64,000 nt of DNA from Cetobacterium sp. NK01 (GTDB lineage: Bacteria; Fusobacteriota; Fusobacteriia; Fusobacteriales; Fusobacteriaceae): contig NZ_JANIBO010000006.1 of NCBI RefSeq assembly GCF_024506395.1, positions 1 through 64,000 on the forward strand, written 5' to 3'. The position numbers and the translations under genes were made by a program. This document shows, piece after piece, positions 39,044 through 49,059 of this stretch (position 1 is its first letter; every line of letters begins with the position of its first letter). The notes beneath the pieces were generated by a model. The model was given only the letters and a program-made list of their open reading frames with translations. It searched no databases and was not told the origin of the DNA.

Positions 39044-39205
39044 ATGAGAAACTCATTAGAATATAAAATTGATAATCAAATAATCGTTGAAATTCATCAA
39101 AGAGAGTTCTTTCTAAGTGTTATGATCAAAGGGATATATTTGCGTTATAGTGGACTTGGAGAGAGAGTTGATATAACAGAATCAGTGCCATACGAGGTGA
39201 TATAA
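39044..39205 (+). CDS. Possible small protein or gene fragment, 53 aa
   Basis: Unit-2 copy of 8951-9112, identical frame. No clear RBS and no recognised family. Confidence 0.3.
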   Translation: MRNSLEYKIDNQIIVEIHQREFFLSVMIKGIYLRYSGLGERVDITESVPYEVI

Positions 39206-39625
39206 GGTAGCCAGCTTTGTGCTCATTGGAATGGCAATGTGAATATACCTAAAAAGTTAAAGTACTTACAAAAGGGGTTTAGAAGTTTTAAATAATAAAG
39301 CGGGACATTTTTGTCCCGTGTTGGATTTTATAAGGCTTTGATAAACCTTTTGTAAAAAGGAGTAGAAAATGTGGCGTGTAGAAGAAACACTGGGTTTGCG
39401 AGGGGTTGTGAAAAAAATATAATTAAAATTATGACTATACGGTAGTTGTTCCAATATTCCAGTAATTCCTAAATTCCAAAAACTAAAAATGCTAAAAAGT
39501 TTGAATATACCTTAGAAGTTGAAAGAATTGGAACTGTTATTTCAGTTTTAAGTTTGAAATTTTGTAGGAGAGAGAAGATATACCTAGTTTACGAAGGTGC
39601 GTTCTTCAAATATAAATTTTTTATG

Positions 39626-39638
39626 AGACGGTTCGTTT
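39626..39638. repeat. Palindrome, half-degenerate AGACGGTTCGTTT
   Basis: Unit-2 copy of 9533-9545. Confidence 0.5.
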
Positions 39639-40144
39639 TTTCCGAAAAAAGTCACTTTTTCTTCGTTTAAGTCAATAGAATCAAGAAATATTTTTTAAAG
39701 TTTCTACCATTGTTATCGACGAGACCCCATAAAACAATAATCTAATTATTCTATGACTAAAATACCTAAAAAGTTAAAGTGCTTATAAACACGTTTTAAA
39801 GTGACTGAATGAGAAACGACCATTAAAATATCCCGTATTGAATACAAGTTGAAATTGATGTAGTTTTTAAGAAAGCGTTACAAAAATGTAGCGTGTTGGA
39901 TAAATATTGGCTTTGTGAGGCGTTTCCAGTGGTTGTATGCTTTAGATTTTAAATATATGAAAGAATGTTGTATTATACTAATAATACTTGAGTGTTGAAA
40001 ATTAAAAATGCTGATAAAGTTGAATATAGTTTTAAAACTGAAAGAATTGAAACTGATGTTACATTTGCAAGGTTAAAATTTTGTAGAAGAGAGAAGATAT
40101 ACCTAGTTTACAGAGGTGCGTTCTTCAAATATAAATTTTTTACG

Positions 40145-40157
40145 AGACGGTTCGTCT
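40145..40157. repeat. Palindrome AGACGGTTCGTCT
   Basis: Unit-2 copy of 10052-10064. Confidence 0.7.
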
Positions 40158-40227
40158 ACATTAATATTAAAAGAGGTTCACAAATTGATAAGATAGGAAT
40201 GATTCAATATAAAAGAAACCAATAAAA

Positions 40228-40256
40228 AAAGAATGGCATAGACTAGACCATTCTTT
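40228..40256 (+). terminator. Hairpin, possible terminator
   Basis: AAAGAATGG/CCATTCTTT, as at 10135-10163. Confidence 0.5.
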
Positions 40257-40331
40257 CCATAAGTACTTAATCACAATATCAGAGCTGATAATTGTTTCAG
40301 TTAAGTATAACATGGTTTTCAAAAAATAGAA

Positions 40332-40360
40332 AGAACCTCTGGGGGGGAGGTAGAGGTTCT
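40332..40360 (+). terminator. Hairpin with G-rich loop
   Basis: AGAACCTCT/AGAGGTTCT, as at 10239-10267. Confidence 0.45.
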
Positions 40361-40494
40361 TCTTTGGGGGGGATTAAATTATACTTATAACACTTTTTAT
40401 ATTAACTTAGACAACTCATTATATGAAAAAAGTTTGAAGAAAAAATTTTTTAATAAAAAGTAGTAGTTGAAAAATATCCTTTTATTTTGTAGGT

Positions 40495-40507
40495 AGACGG
40501 TTCGTCT
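40495..40507. repeat. Palindrome AGACGGTTCGTCT, extended arms
   Basis: Unit-2 copy of 10402-10414. Confidence 0.7.
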
Positions 40508-40908
40508 ACTTTAAATAAAAAAAGATACAAATGATATAAGCCGAGCCTTAGCAATAAAGTTCTCTAAAAATAGTTAAAAAACGAAAAACGACGGAAAAAT
40601 GTAGCGTCTATTAAATTATAAGGCTTTGAAAGAGGTTTAAAAAAACAACATAATCAAAATAATAACTATAATACAATAATTCTAATATTTTAGTAATGCC
40701 GATATATCTAAAACTAAAATATTAAAATAATTGAATATAACTTAGAAATTGAAAATTTTGTAGTTAATATTTCGGTATCATTTAAAAATTAGTTGAAAGA
40801 GAGAATAAAACCTAGTTATGAGATGTGTGTTCGCTACATATAAAGAAAAAATGTATAGGAGGTTGGAATAGATAGAAAAGCAATTTATTTAATTTCTATT
40901 GATCTTGT

Positions 40909-40937
40909 TTGACATTTCAACAAAAAAGAATTATAAT
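40909..40937 (+). promoter_or_regulatory. Consensus sigma-70 promoter for a short transcript
   Basis: TTGACA, 17 bases, TATAAT, as at 10815-10843. Confidence 0.7.
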
Positions 40938-40943
40938 TCAATC

Positions 40944-41018
40944 AGGAATATTATATAAAGAGAACACTGATAAAGAGGTTTTTGCTTTTGGTCGAGCTTA
41001 AACCTCTTTTTATTTTTT
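40944..41018 (+). ncRNA. Candidate small RNA or attenuated leader
   Basis: Unit-2 copy of 10850-10924; the terminator hairpin starts at 40972. Identical sequence. Confidence 0.5.
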
Positions 41019-41060
41019 GCAATAAATGATATTATAATTCCTAGATACTGAGCTTTAGTA

Positions 41061-41166
<106 letters not shown>

Positions 41167-41207
41167 AACAAGCTAAGTATCAAGTAAAAGATGACCAACT
41201 TTTACGG

Positions 41208-41237
41208 AAAAGGCAAGGAGTGATCCTTGCCTTTTTT
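41208..41237 (+). terminator. Terminator after the tiny ORF
   Basis: AAAAGGCAAGG/CCTTGCCTTTT with T run, as at 11114-11143. Confidence 0.8.
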
Positions 41238-41255
41238 AAACTACAAATAATTTAG

Positions 41256-42029
41256 ATGGTGATGAAAATGATATTATTTTTTATAATTTTTAAAAAGTTA
41301 TTTTATATTTCTATTGGATTTTTATTAGCTTTTTTTATAAAGGAAAAAAACGAAACATTATTAGCAATTTTAAATATAAAAACAACATTATTTATAATTT
41401 TATTTGAAAGTTTATTTTATTTTTTTAAAACTTCAAAAATAATAAAAAATAGAATAAACAATGACATTAGAATAAAATTTAGAGAAATTTATGTATCTAA
41501 TGATAATCAAAAGTTGAAGAAAATTTTAAGAAAAATTTACATAACTGAAAATAAATTTATCGAATTTATTCTTCTTTACTTCATTTATGAGTTCATAAAT
41601 ATTCTATTCGTTATACTTATAGTGAGCTCTGCATTTTTAGGTTCTAAAATTTATCTATATATATATAATAAACATACTATAATCACAACAATTACGGTTT
41701 TTATTATTTTTATTATAGTATGTTTTTTGGAAAGAAAAAACATTGAAAATGACCTTATAGAATTAGAAGATAACGATATTCAAGATTTTGTAAAAAAAAT
41801 GAATTTAATTAAAAATGTTTTAGATGAACACCAATATAAAAATTTTACTGATAGTTGTTTGCTAAAATTTCAAAAAGAAACTATATATGAGAAATTAACT
41901 ATTGGTGAAATGTTAGAAAAAATAGATAATAATAAAACATTGAAAAGAAACTTTTTAGTATTTATATCTAGATATATTGATTTTTTAGAAAAAGAAAAAA
42001 ACCAAGATTTTGAAAATTTTAAATTCTAA
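41256..42029 (+). CDS. Membrane protein of unknown function, 257 aa
   Basis: Hydrophobic segments at about residues 5-26 (ILFFIIFKKLFYISIGFLLA), 43-57 (TTLFIILFESLFYFF), 103-128 and 139-157 (TIITTITVFIIFIIVCFL) suggest four membrane spans. The loop at 58-100 and the C-terminal 95 residues are charged and helical, probably cytoplasmic (KNVLDEHQYKNF, then YEKLTIGEMLEKI). I recognise no family. The RBS is weak; ATG 41256 or the ATG two codons on are both possible. It stands between a terminator and the resolvase. It might belong with the tiny hydrophobic ORF and small RNA just upstream, but nothing shows this directly. Confidence 0.65.
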   Translation: MVMKMILFFIIFKKLFYISIGFLLAFFIKEKNETLLAILNIKTTLFIILFESLFYFFKTSKIIKNRINNDIRIKFREIYVSNDNQKLKKILRKIYITENKFIEFILLYFIYEFINILFVILIVSSAFLGSKIYLYIYNKHTIITTITVFIIFIIVCFLERKNIENDLIELEDNDIQDFVKKMNLIKNVLDEHQYKNFTDSCLLKFQKETIYEKLTIGEMLEKIDNNKTLKRNFLVFISRYIDFLEKEKNQDFENFKF

Positions 42030-42119
42030 CAGAGCTACCCCTAAAATAGCGAACTTTTTTAATTTCAAAAAGTAAAGTAAGTTATAATATATTTACCTTT
42101 GAGTTCAAGAGAATTTAAA

Positions 42120-42180
42120 AGATAAAGTGTTATACTTTTTGTAATAATTTATCTAAAGTAAACCTTTATATTAAATATAA
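42120..42180. promoter_or_regulatory. Candidate res site(s) for the resolvase
   Basis: AGATAAA/TTTATCT dyad (42120-42154) and TTATATT/AATATAA dyad (42166-42180), as at 12028-12088. Confidence 0.4.
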
Positions 42181-42242
42181 TTTTACCTTTATAAGATTAT
42201 ATGGTAATATGTAAATAGTTAAGAGATAAAGGAGTGATTAAA

Positions 42243-42860
42243 ATGATGTACGGATATGCAAGAGTTAGTACTAGACATCAGAATTTAGATAGACAGTTGA
42301 AAGCATTAGAAGATTACGGTGTAAACCCCAGAGCAATACAAGTTGATAAATATACAGGGACGACTCTTCACAGAGAAGGACTTGATACATTAAGACAGAT
42401 GTTAAGATTTGGAGATATACTTGTTATTAAAGAAATAGACAGGCTAGGTAGAAATAAAGATGAGACTATGAGCCTTATTCTAGAGTTAATAGAAAAGGGA
42501 ATAGATATAGTTGTATTAGATTCAGCAGTATTTCAGATGTATATTGAGAACTTGAAAAAAGATAATAAAAGCTTTACGGATAAACTAATTCAAGCTCAGT
42601 TAAAAGGTGTTATAGAAATAATGTTACTGCTAGCTGAGGAAGAGAGAAATAAGATTGTCAAGAGGACGGCAGAAGGTAGAGCTAAAGCTATGGAGAAGGG
42701 TGTTAAATTTGGTGCTGATAACAAAATTAAAGGAGAGCAACTGGAGAAACTAAAAAAGGATATAGAGCTATTCAATCAAAGGCAGATGAAGCAAGTTGAT
42801 ATATTAAAGAAATATAATATAACTAAGCCAACATTTAAAAAGTATAGAGATATGATGTAA
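42243..42860 (+). CDS. Serine recombinase, resolvase/invertase family
   Basis: 205 aa from ATG 42243, which follows AAAGGAG by 8 bases; an in-frame GTG three codons earlier is less likely. The N-terminal catalytic domain has YGYARVSTRHQNLDRQL, with the nucleophilic Ser of the RVST motif, then YTGTTLHREGLDTLRQML, and IKEIDRLGRNKDE with the conserved Arg pair. The long E helix and LLAEEERNKIVKRTAEGRAKA follow at 130-150. The C-terminus (QVDILKKYNITKPTFKKY) is the helix-turn-helix that binds DNA. Likely job: resolving plasmid dimers at a res site upstream, which fits the dyads at 42120-42180. Its presence is notable on a replicon that appears here as a multimer. Copy 1 lacks one A and is broken. 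Confidence 0.93.
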   Translation: MMYGYARVSTRHQNLDRQLKALEDYGVNPRAIQVDKYTGTTLHREGLDTLRQMLRFGDILVIKEIDRLGRNKDETMSLILELIEKGIDIVVLDSAVFQMYIENLKKDNKSFTDKLIQAQLKGVIEIMLLLAEEERNKIVKRTAEGRAKAMEKGVKFGADNKIKGEQLEKLKKDIELFNQRQMKQVDILKKYNITKPTFKKYRDMM

Positions 42861-42918
42861 GGAATCTTTTTAAAATAGTTATTATAAAGGCCAAGCGTCC
42901 ATACCCATCAACTTAAGA

Positions 42919-42949
42919 AAAATGGGAGGATTTTTGATCCTCCCATTTT
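42919..42949. terminator. Bidirectional terminator between resolvase and 92-aa gene
   Basis: AAAATGGGAGGA/TCCTCCCATTTT, as at 12826-12856. Confidence 0.85.
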
Positions 42950-43226
42950 AATTTACATCGTTTTTATACTCTGTAATTTTTAACTTTCGATACTTAATTC
43001 TTATAACTTCTCTGTCTCTAATTACTTCGAAGTTTGTATCTATATTTTCTTTTTTCCTAAAATTTTGTTCCAACTTAGAATTCGGTTGAAATATTGGAAT
43101 AGGAGAAGATATTTTTGGATTTGATAAACTCGTTAAAAAAATCTCTAACAAAATCGTTAAAAAAATCTCTAAATACTTTCTCCAATTAATTTTGCTGCTC
43201 TTAACCTGATTTTTTGTTTTTTTCAT
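42948..43226 (-). CDS. Small protein with one membrane segment, 92 aa
   Basis: Identical to 12855-13133, where it is described. Start at ATG 43226. Confidence 0.6.
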   Translation of the reverse strand: MKKTKNQVKSSKINWRKYLEIFLTILLEIFLTSLSNPKISSPIPIFQPNSKLEQNFRKKENIDTNFEVIRDREVIRIKYRKLKITEYKNDVN

Positions 43227-43234
43227 AGGATAAT

Positions 43235-43309
43235 CCTCCAACTAAATTTAGTAGTTGGTATTACCCTTTAACATATCAATTTTTTGATATGTTAAAGGGT
43301 AGTTGGAGG
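43235..43309 (-). promoter_or_regulatory. Large hairpin leader that can bury the ribosome-binding site
   Basis: Unit-2 copy of 13142-13216, unchanged. Confidence 0.6.
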
Positions 43310-43613
43310 CTACCACATTTAATTATTAAAGTAATAAAAAATGTAAAAACAAAAAAAGTTTCGTATTAAGAACAACTTAAATCTTGTTCACTATTTTAAA
43401 TCTTGTATGTCGTTTGACATCTCTTTTAATTCAATTGATTTAATTTTTTTTCCTATTATTTTCGCACCTCCTTTATAGAATTAGGGTAATAACAACTCTA
43501 TTTAAAGTATACCTTATTTTCATTGTATTTTAAAGATTACTTGTCATTTTTTTGTACGTTTCCACTAAGTATGCAACTTTATAAGTAGAATCAATAGTTT
43601 AAGAAATAATTTC

Positions 43614-43644
43614 TTAGCGTTGTTATTCCGCGTTTTCCTGACAG
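43614..43644 (+). repeat. Conserved element TTAGCGTTGTTATT...GTTTTCCTGA, copy B
   Basis: Unit-2 copy of 13521-13551. Confidence 0.6.
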
Positions 43645-43709
43645 GTCCTATATTCAAATTAGGATCTTTCTTTTTTTATCTTGAAAATAATAAATTTTCT
43701 TAATCGAGT

Positions 43710-43722
43710 AGACGGTTCGTCT
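43710..43722. repeat. Palindrome AGACGGTTCGTCT, extended arms
   Basis: Unit-2 copy of 13617-13629, upstream of hsdM. Confidence 0.7.
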
Positions 43723-43738
43723 ACTTTTTTTTTTGTCG

Positions 43739-43820
43739 TTAGACACTCGCAAGAGTCAATCGTCTAAACACGCTAGTTTGCTCGATTTAGCATAGCAAAA
43801 AAGAGAAACTATTAAGCGTG
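43739..43820. other. Pair of adjacent hairpins upstream of hsdM
   Basis: Unit-2 copy of 13648-13729. Confidence 0.4.
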
Positions 43821-43984
43821 CACTCCAGTGACCCTTGAGAACCAAAGTTAAATTACATATGGTCATTCTGATTACAGCAAACAAAAGATGAATTGCATTT
43901 AAATTAATTGTTATTTTATATAGGAAATATGAACTATAAGTGTTAATATAATGATTGTAAAACTTATTATTAGGAGGGAATTTT

Positions 43985-45517
43985 ATGGCAGTAGTAGAAA
44001 AGGATAATTTCAAAGATAATCTTTGGAAAGCGTGTGATAAATTAAGAAACAATATGGATCCAGCAGAGTATAAATATGTGGTTCTAGGATTGGTATTTTT
44101 AAAGTATATAAGTGATAGATTTGAAAGCAAATATAATGAATTAGTTGAAGAAGGAGAAGGTTTCGAAGAGGAAAGAGATGAGTATACAGCAGAGAATATT
44201 TTCTGGGTTCCTAAAGAAGCTAGATGGGCAGAGATAGTTAAAAGTGCAAAAACTCCAGAGATTGGAATAAAAATTGATGAGGCTATGTATGCTATTGAAA
44301 AAGAGAATAAAACATTAAAGGATGTTCTGTATAAGATATATTCAAATCCTCTTTTAGATAAAGGAAAACTAGGAGAATTAATAGATATAGTTGGTGGAAT
44401 TAACTTACAAGCTAAAACAGATAAAGGACAAGATGTACTTGGTCAAGTTTATGAGTTTTTCTTAGGAAAATTTGCTAACTCAGAGGGAAAAAATGGAGGA
44501 CAATTCTATACTCCAGAGTCTATTGTTAAAACTATAGTTGAGTGTTTAGAGCCTACAAAGGGAAGAGTATATGACCCTGCTTGTGGAAGTGGAGGTATGT
44601 TTGTTCAATCTGAAAAATTTATAGAAAACCATAGTGGAAGAATTGGAGATATATCTGTATTTGGACAAGAGAGTAATGGAACTACTTGGAAACTATGTAA
44701 GATGAACTTAGCTATTAGAGGAATAGAGGTTGATTTAGGAGAGGAACCAGCTGATACATTTACAAAAGACCAACACAAAGGGAAGAAGATGGATTATATC
44801 ATGGCTAATCCACCGTTTAATATAAAAGATTACTGGCATGAATCTTTAGATGGAGATGCTAGATGGAAATATGGTACACCTCCAGAGGGAAATGCTAACT
44901 ATGCTTGGCTACAACATATGGCACACCATTTATCACCAAATGGAACAGCTGGAATAGTTCTAGCAAATGGATCGCTATCATCTAATACTTCAAATGAGGG
45001 AGAGATTAGAAAGAATATGATAGAGGATGATTTAGTAGATTGCGTTGTAGCTCTTCCTGATAAGCTATTTTTAACTACTGGAATTCCAGCGTGTATATGG
45101 TTTTTAAATAGAAACAAAAGTAACCCTAAGCATAGAGAAAGAAATGGAGAGATTCTATTTATAGATGCTAGAAAAATGGGTGCTCTTGTAGAAAGAAGTT
45201 TAAGAGAGTTATCACCTGAAGATATTCAAAAGATAGCTGATACTTACCATATGTGGAGAGGTTCGTATAAAGGTGAGGGAGAGTATGAAGATATTCAAGG
45301 TTTCTGTAAGAGTGCAACATTAGAAGAAATAAAAGGGCATGAATATATCTTAACTCCAGGAAGATATGTAGGAATAGAAGAAGCAGAGGACGATGGAATC
45401 CCTTACGAGGAAAAGATGGCAGATCTAAGTGCAAAACTAGCTGAGCAATTTGCAAAGAGCAGACACCTAGAAGAAGAGATAAGAGCTAACCTAGCTAAGT
45501 TAGGATTTGATATATAA
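43985..45517 (+). CDS. hsdM: Type I restriction-modification methyltransferase subunit M
   Basis: Second intact copy, same 510-aa product as 13894-15426. Its last base is the first base of hsdS. Confidence 0.97.
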   Translation: MAVVEKDNFKDNLWKACDKLRNNMDPAEYKYVVLGLVFLKYISDRFESKYNELVEEGEGFEEERDEYTAENIFWVPKEARWAEIVKSAKTPEIGIKIDEAMYAIEKENKTLKDVLYKIYSNPLLDKGKLGELIDIVGGINLQAKTDKGQDVLGQVYEFFLGKFANSEGKNGGQFYTPESIVKTIVECLEPTKGRVYDPACGSGGMFVQSEKFIENHSGRIGDISVFGQESNGTTWKLCKMNLAIRGIEVDLGEEPADTFTKDQHKGKKMDYIMANPPFNIKDYWHESLDGDARWKYGTPPEGNANYAWLQHMAHHLSPNGTAGIVLANGSLSSNTSNEGEIRKNMIEDDLVDCVVALPDKLFLTTGIPACIWFLNRNKSNPKHRERNGEILFIDARKMGALVERSLRELSPEDIQKIADTYHMWRGSYKGEGEYEDIQGFCKSATLEEIKGHEYILTPGRYVGIEEAEDDGIPYEEKMADLSAKLAEQFAKSRHLEEEIRANLAKLGFDI

Positions 45518-46776
45518 TGGTGGAGAATAAAGATATGGAAGAGTTAAAAGAAGGATGGAGAAGAGTTAAACTAGGTGAAGTAGCTGAATATATAAGTAAT
45601 AAGATAAATACTTCTGAATTGAATGAAAATAACTATATCTCAACAGAAAATATGATAGTAAATAGAGGTGGAGTGACAAAAGCTACAAATATACCTCAAA
45701 ATGCTAAGGTTAATTGTTTCAGTGAAAATGATATACTTTTTTCTAATATAAGAACTTATTTTAAAAAATTATGGAAAGCTGATTTTAATGGTGGAGCATC
45801 AAACGATGTTTTAATAATAAGAAGTTTGAATTCAAAAAATATTTTAAATGACTATCTATATTATATTATGTCAGAAGAAAAATTTTTTGATTATACAGTA
45901 AATACCTCTAAAGGAACAAAAATGCCAAGGGGGGATAAAGCAGCTATTATGCAGTATGAATTTTATATTCCAGAAGATATTAAAGTTCAACAGAAGATAG
46001 CCTCAATATTATCAGCTCTTGATGATAAAATAGAGCTTAATAATGAAATGAATAAAACTCTTGAAGAGATGGCACAAACTCTTTTCAAAAGATGGTTTAT
46101 AGATTTTGATTTCCCAAATGAGAATGGAGAGCCATATAGAAGTAGTGGTGGAAAAATGGTAGAGAGTGAACTTGGAGAGATTCCAGAAGGATGGAGTTTT
46201 GATAATATTTCTGAATTTTTTGATATAACAATTGGTAAAACACCTCCTAGAAAGGAAACACAATGGTTTTCTAAAAAAGAAAAGGATATAAAATGGGCTT
46301 CAATAAAAGATTTAGGAGAAGCAGGGGTTTACATTTTAAATACAGGAGAAAAAATTACACGAGAAGCCATTGAAAAATTTAATATAAAAAAGGTGGAATC
46401 AAATACAGTTATATTAAGTTTTAAACTTACAATAGGTAGAGTAGTAATAACCAATGAAGCTATGGCAACTAATGAGGCTATCGCACACTTTACAAATAAA
46501 AATATTACTAATATGACAGAATTTTTATATCTTTATTTAAAGAATTTTAACTATAATTCTCTAGGAAATACTTCATCAATCGCAACAGCAGTAAATTCTA
46601 AAATTATAAAAAATATACCTTTTTATTTACCCAATGAAAAACTAATGAGTAAATTTAATGAGATTATAACAAAGATTTTTGAGCAAATAAGAGAAAACCA
46701 ACAAGAAATCCAAGTTCTAACTGAAATAAGAGATATTCTTCTTCCTAAACTTATGAGTGGAGAGATAGAAGTATAA
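45517..46776 (+). CDS. hsdS: Type I restriction-modification specificity subunit S
   Basis: 419 aa, usual length. It sets the DNA sequence that the M and R subunits modify or cut. Two target-recognition domains: residues 12-155 (GWRRVKLGEVAEYIS to the YIPEDIKVQQKIASILSALDD end) and about 225-385 (PEGWSFDNISEFFDITIGKTPP onward). Each is followed by a conserved helical spacer: KIELNNEMNKTLEEMAQTLF near 167-190, and the C-terminal FEQIRENQQEIQVLTEIRD. It ends in LLPKLMSGEIEV, a typical HsdS terminus. ATG 45517 overlaps the hsdM stop; a second ATG at 45535 with GGAG upstream is also possible. Intact only here. The target sequence cannot be told from the protein. Confidence 0.95.
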   Translation: MVENKDMEELKEGWRRVKLGEVAEYISNKINTSELNENNYISTENMIVNRGGVTKATNIPQNAKVNCFSENDILFSNIRTYFKKLWKADFNGGASNDVLIIRSLNSKNILNDYLYYIMSEEKFFDYTVNTSKGTKMPRGDKAAIMQYEFYIPEDIKVQQKIASILSALDDKIELNNEMNKTLEEMAQTLFKRWFIDFDFPNENGEPYRSSGGKMVESELGEIPEGWSFDNISEFFDITIGKTPPRKETQWFSKKEKDIKWASIKDLGEAGVYILNTGEKITREAIEKFNIKKVESNTVILSFKLTIGRVVITNEAMATNEAIAHFTNKNITNMTEFLYLYLKNFNYNSLGNTSSIATAVNSKIIKNIPFYLPNEKLMSKFNEIITKIFEQIRENQQEIQVLTEIRDILLPKLMSGEIEV

Positions 46777-46807
46777 ATGTTAAAGTTGTGGGGGGTGAGA
46801 TAATTTA

Positions 46808-47716
46808 ATGCTTATTAAAACATCTAAAGGTAAAGCTGAAAGGATTTTACAAAATGAGTTTAAATTAGAGAAAGAGCTACAAAAATTCATGGAAGATAAT
46901 CTTCAAGAACTCTTAAACTTAGAATTAGTAAAAAGTGAATTTGTAGTGAAAAAATATAGAATTGATACACTTGGATTTGATAAAGAAAATAAAACTTTCG
47001 TTATTGTTGAATATAAAAGAGGAACTAGCTATAGTGTTATAGATCAAGGATATTCTTATCTTTCAACCGTGCTAAATAATAAAGCTGAGTTAATTTTAGA
47101 ATATAACGAAAGAATGAATAAAACTCTTAAAAGAGATGAGATAGATTGCAGTCAAACTAGAATAGTATTTATATCTCAAAGTTTTTCAAAATTTCAAAAA
47201 GATAGTTTAAACTTTAAAGATTTGCGTATTGTGTTGTAGGAAATCAAAAGATATATGGGAGATATTATTTCTTTTGAAACTGTAAAAGGTAGAGATAATG
47301 CTGAAAGTATAAATACCATTTCATCAAAAAGTGAGGAAATAAATCAAGTATCTAAAGAGATAAAGAAATACACTTTAGATGATCACTATACAAACTCTAA
47401 TGGAAACATAATTGAGCTATATAAATTATTTTTAGAAAAAATAGAAGACATGATACCAGATGTAGAGATTGAGCCTAAAAAATTATATATTGCAATTAAA
47501 AGCAATAAAAAAAATATAATAGATTTTAGATTATAAAAGAATGCTCTTAAAATGTGGTTAAATGCAAAGAAGGGTACTTTAAACGATTCTAAGAATTTAT
47601 CAAAAGATGTATCTAGTACAGGACATTGGGGAAATGGAGATTATGAGGTTTCAATTTCTAATGATGATGAGTTAGAGTATATCTTAAGTTTAATAAAAGA
47701 TATAACTAGATTATAA
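46808..47716 (+). pseudogene. PD-(D/E)XK-like plus DUF5655 protein, with two stops in this copy
   Basis: Carries the same in-frame TAA (47534-47536) as unit 1. It also has several base substitutions between 47148 and 47240, one of which makes a TAG at 47237-47239. The substitution cluster is absent from unit 1. See 16720-17628 for domain description. Confidence 0.72.
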
Positions 47717-47764
47717 TATAGCTAAAAAATATGAATTTAGCTTTAATTTTGGGGGGATAATTTA

Positions 47765-49024
47765 ATGAATAGACATTTAAGTATATTTAATCCTTTTTCA
47801 TACACTGGAAGAGAAAATAATTTAACAAGAGCACTGTTAATATTACTAAAAAAAGAACCATTATTTTTGAGTATATTTTTAAATAAAATAACAGGAAACT
47901 ATTTAACAGAAAAATCACTAGATGACGAGATACAAATAGATACTCAAAGAACTTCTAGTAGTTTTGATATAGAAGAAGGAATAGAAAAAATTTATGGAGC
48001 TACTTTAAATACTGTACTTTATAATGAAAATATTCCTGAAAAAAATCGAATAAGAGAACCTATAACAGATATATCTATTCAAATAGGAGAAGTTTTGATT
48101 ATTATAGAGGTAAAGCCTCACGATGAAGATCCAAGGGCTCAACTTAATAACCAAATGGAAAACCTTAAGTGGGGTAATAAAGAGAAAAAGTGGAACTATG
48201 TTTCTTTAGTTTGGAGAGACTTGTTAAATGCTGCTATTTCTATGGAGAAATTTAATAAAAAATTAAATTCACACAATATATTTTTGAATGAATTTAATCA
48301 CTTTATAGAAGGTAATTATCCTGAATTACTCCCAGTAGTTCCAATTTCAGAAAAACATTCTTTAGAGAGAATAGAGCGAAGAGTAAAGCAAATCGAAAAA
48401 GAGATTAATCAAAGTCTTCATGGAAAAGATTTTGAAGAAGAATTAGATTTTATAAAATTAAAAGATTCCCGTATTGCAGAGAGATTTAAAATATATGTAG
48501 AAGGAAATCAAATAAGTTTAAATATTTGGCCTGGTGATAGTAATTCTCAAGCAAGAACCTTATACAAGAAAAATTTTAACTTGAAAAAAGTAGAACACAA
48601 CCTAAAAAATAATTTAAATGTAAAAGATTTAAAACTTGATGAGAATTATAATGTTTCAACACATCAATATATACGTTTTGGTCATATTATGGGAAAAGGT
48701 ATCTTTTGGGAAGATTTTGAATCTAGAGATGATATAGCCAAAATATATTATGAAATAAGTGGAATTACTTATAAAGATAATAAGGAAAAGTGGGAAAATT
48801 TAAAAGATAACATATCTAAATATGTAGTAGATAAAAAATCGTTTTTAACACAATTTAAAGAAAATTTTGAAGACTCAAATAGAAACTTTGTAAATATTTG
48901 TGTAGGAAACCTTATCAAACTAAGCTTTGATATAAAATATATTGAAAAAATAGAAAAAAATAATGAAACAATCGAATTTTTTAACGAAGTTATGAATAAA
49001 ATATTAGAAAATATAGACTTCTAA
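47765..49024 (+). CDS. PD-(D/E)XK nuclease-like protein in the hsd operon, 419 aa
   Basis: Intact only here. The N-terminus SIFNPFSYTGRENNLTRALLILL is distinctive. A nuclease-fold core follows: D102 in ITDISI, then E115 and K117 in IIIEVKP, i.e. the D...ExK signature, with QLNNQMENL after it. Residues 205-225 are strongly charged and helical (RIERRVKQIEKEINQ). The C-terminal half is not recognised. GGGGGG lies 9 bases before ATG 47765, 48 bases after the DUF5655 gene and 35 bases before hsdR. It is in the operon but is not a standard RM subunit. It may be an added defence effector or a modulator of HsdR. I do not recognise a named family. Confidence 0.7.
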   Translation: MNRHLSIFNPFSYTGRENNLTRALLILLKKEPLFLSIFLNKITGNYLTEKSLDDEIQIDTQRTSSSFDIEEGIEKIYGATLNTVLYNENIPEKNRIREPITDISIQIGEVLIIIEVKPHDEDPRAQLNNQMENLKWGNKEKKWNYVSLVWRDLLNAAISMEKFNKKLNSHNIFLNEFNHFIEGNYPELLPVVPISEKHSLERIERRVKQIEKEINQSLHGKDFEEELDFIKLKDSRIAERFKIYVEGNQISLNIWPGDSNSQARTLYKKNFNLKKVEHNLKNNLNVKDLKLDENYNVSTHQYIRFGHIMGKGIFWEDFESRDDIAKIYYEISGITYKDNKEKWENLKDNISKYVVDKKSFLTQFKENFEDSNRNFVNICVGNLIKLSFDIKYIEKIEKNNETIEFFNEVMNKILENIDF

Positions 49025-49059
49025 TATTAGAAAGTATTTTTAATGATTAGGGGGTAGCA

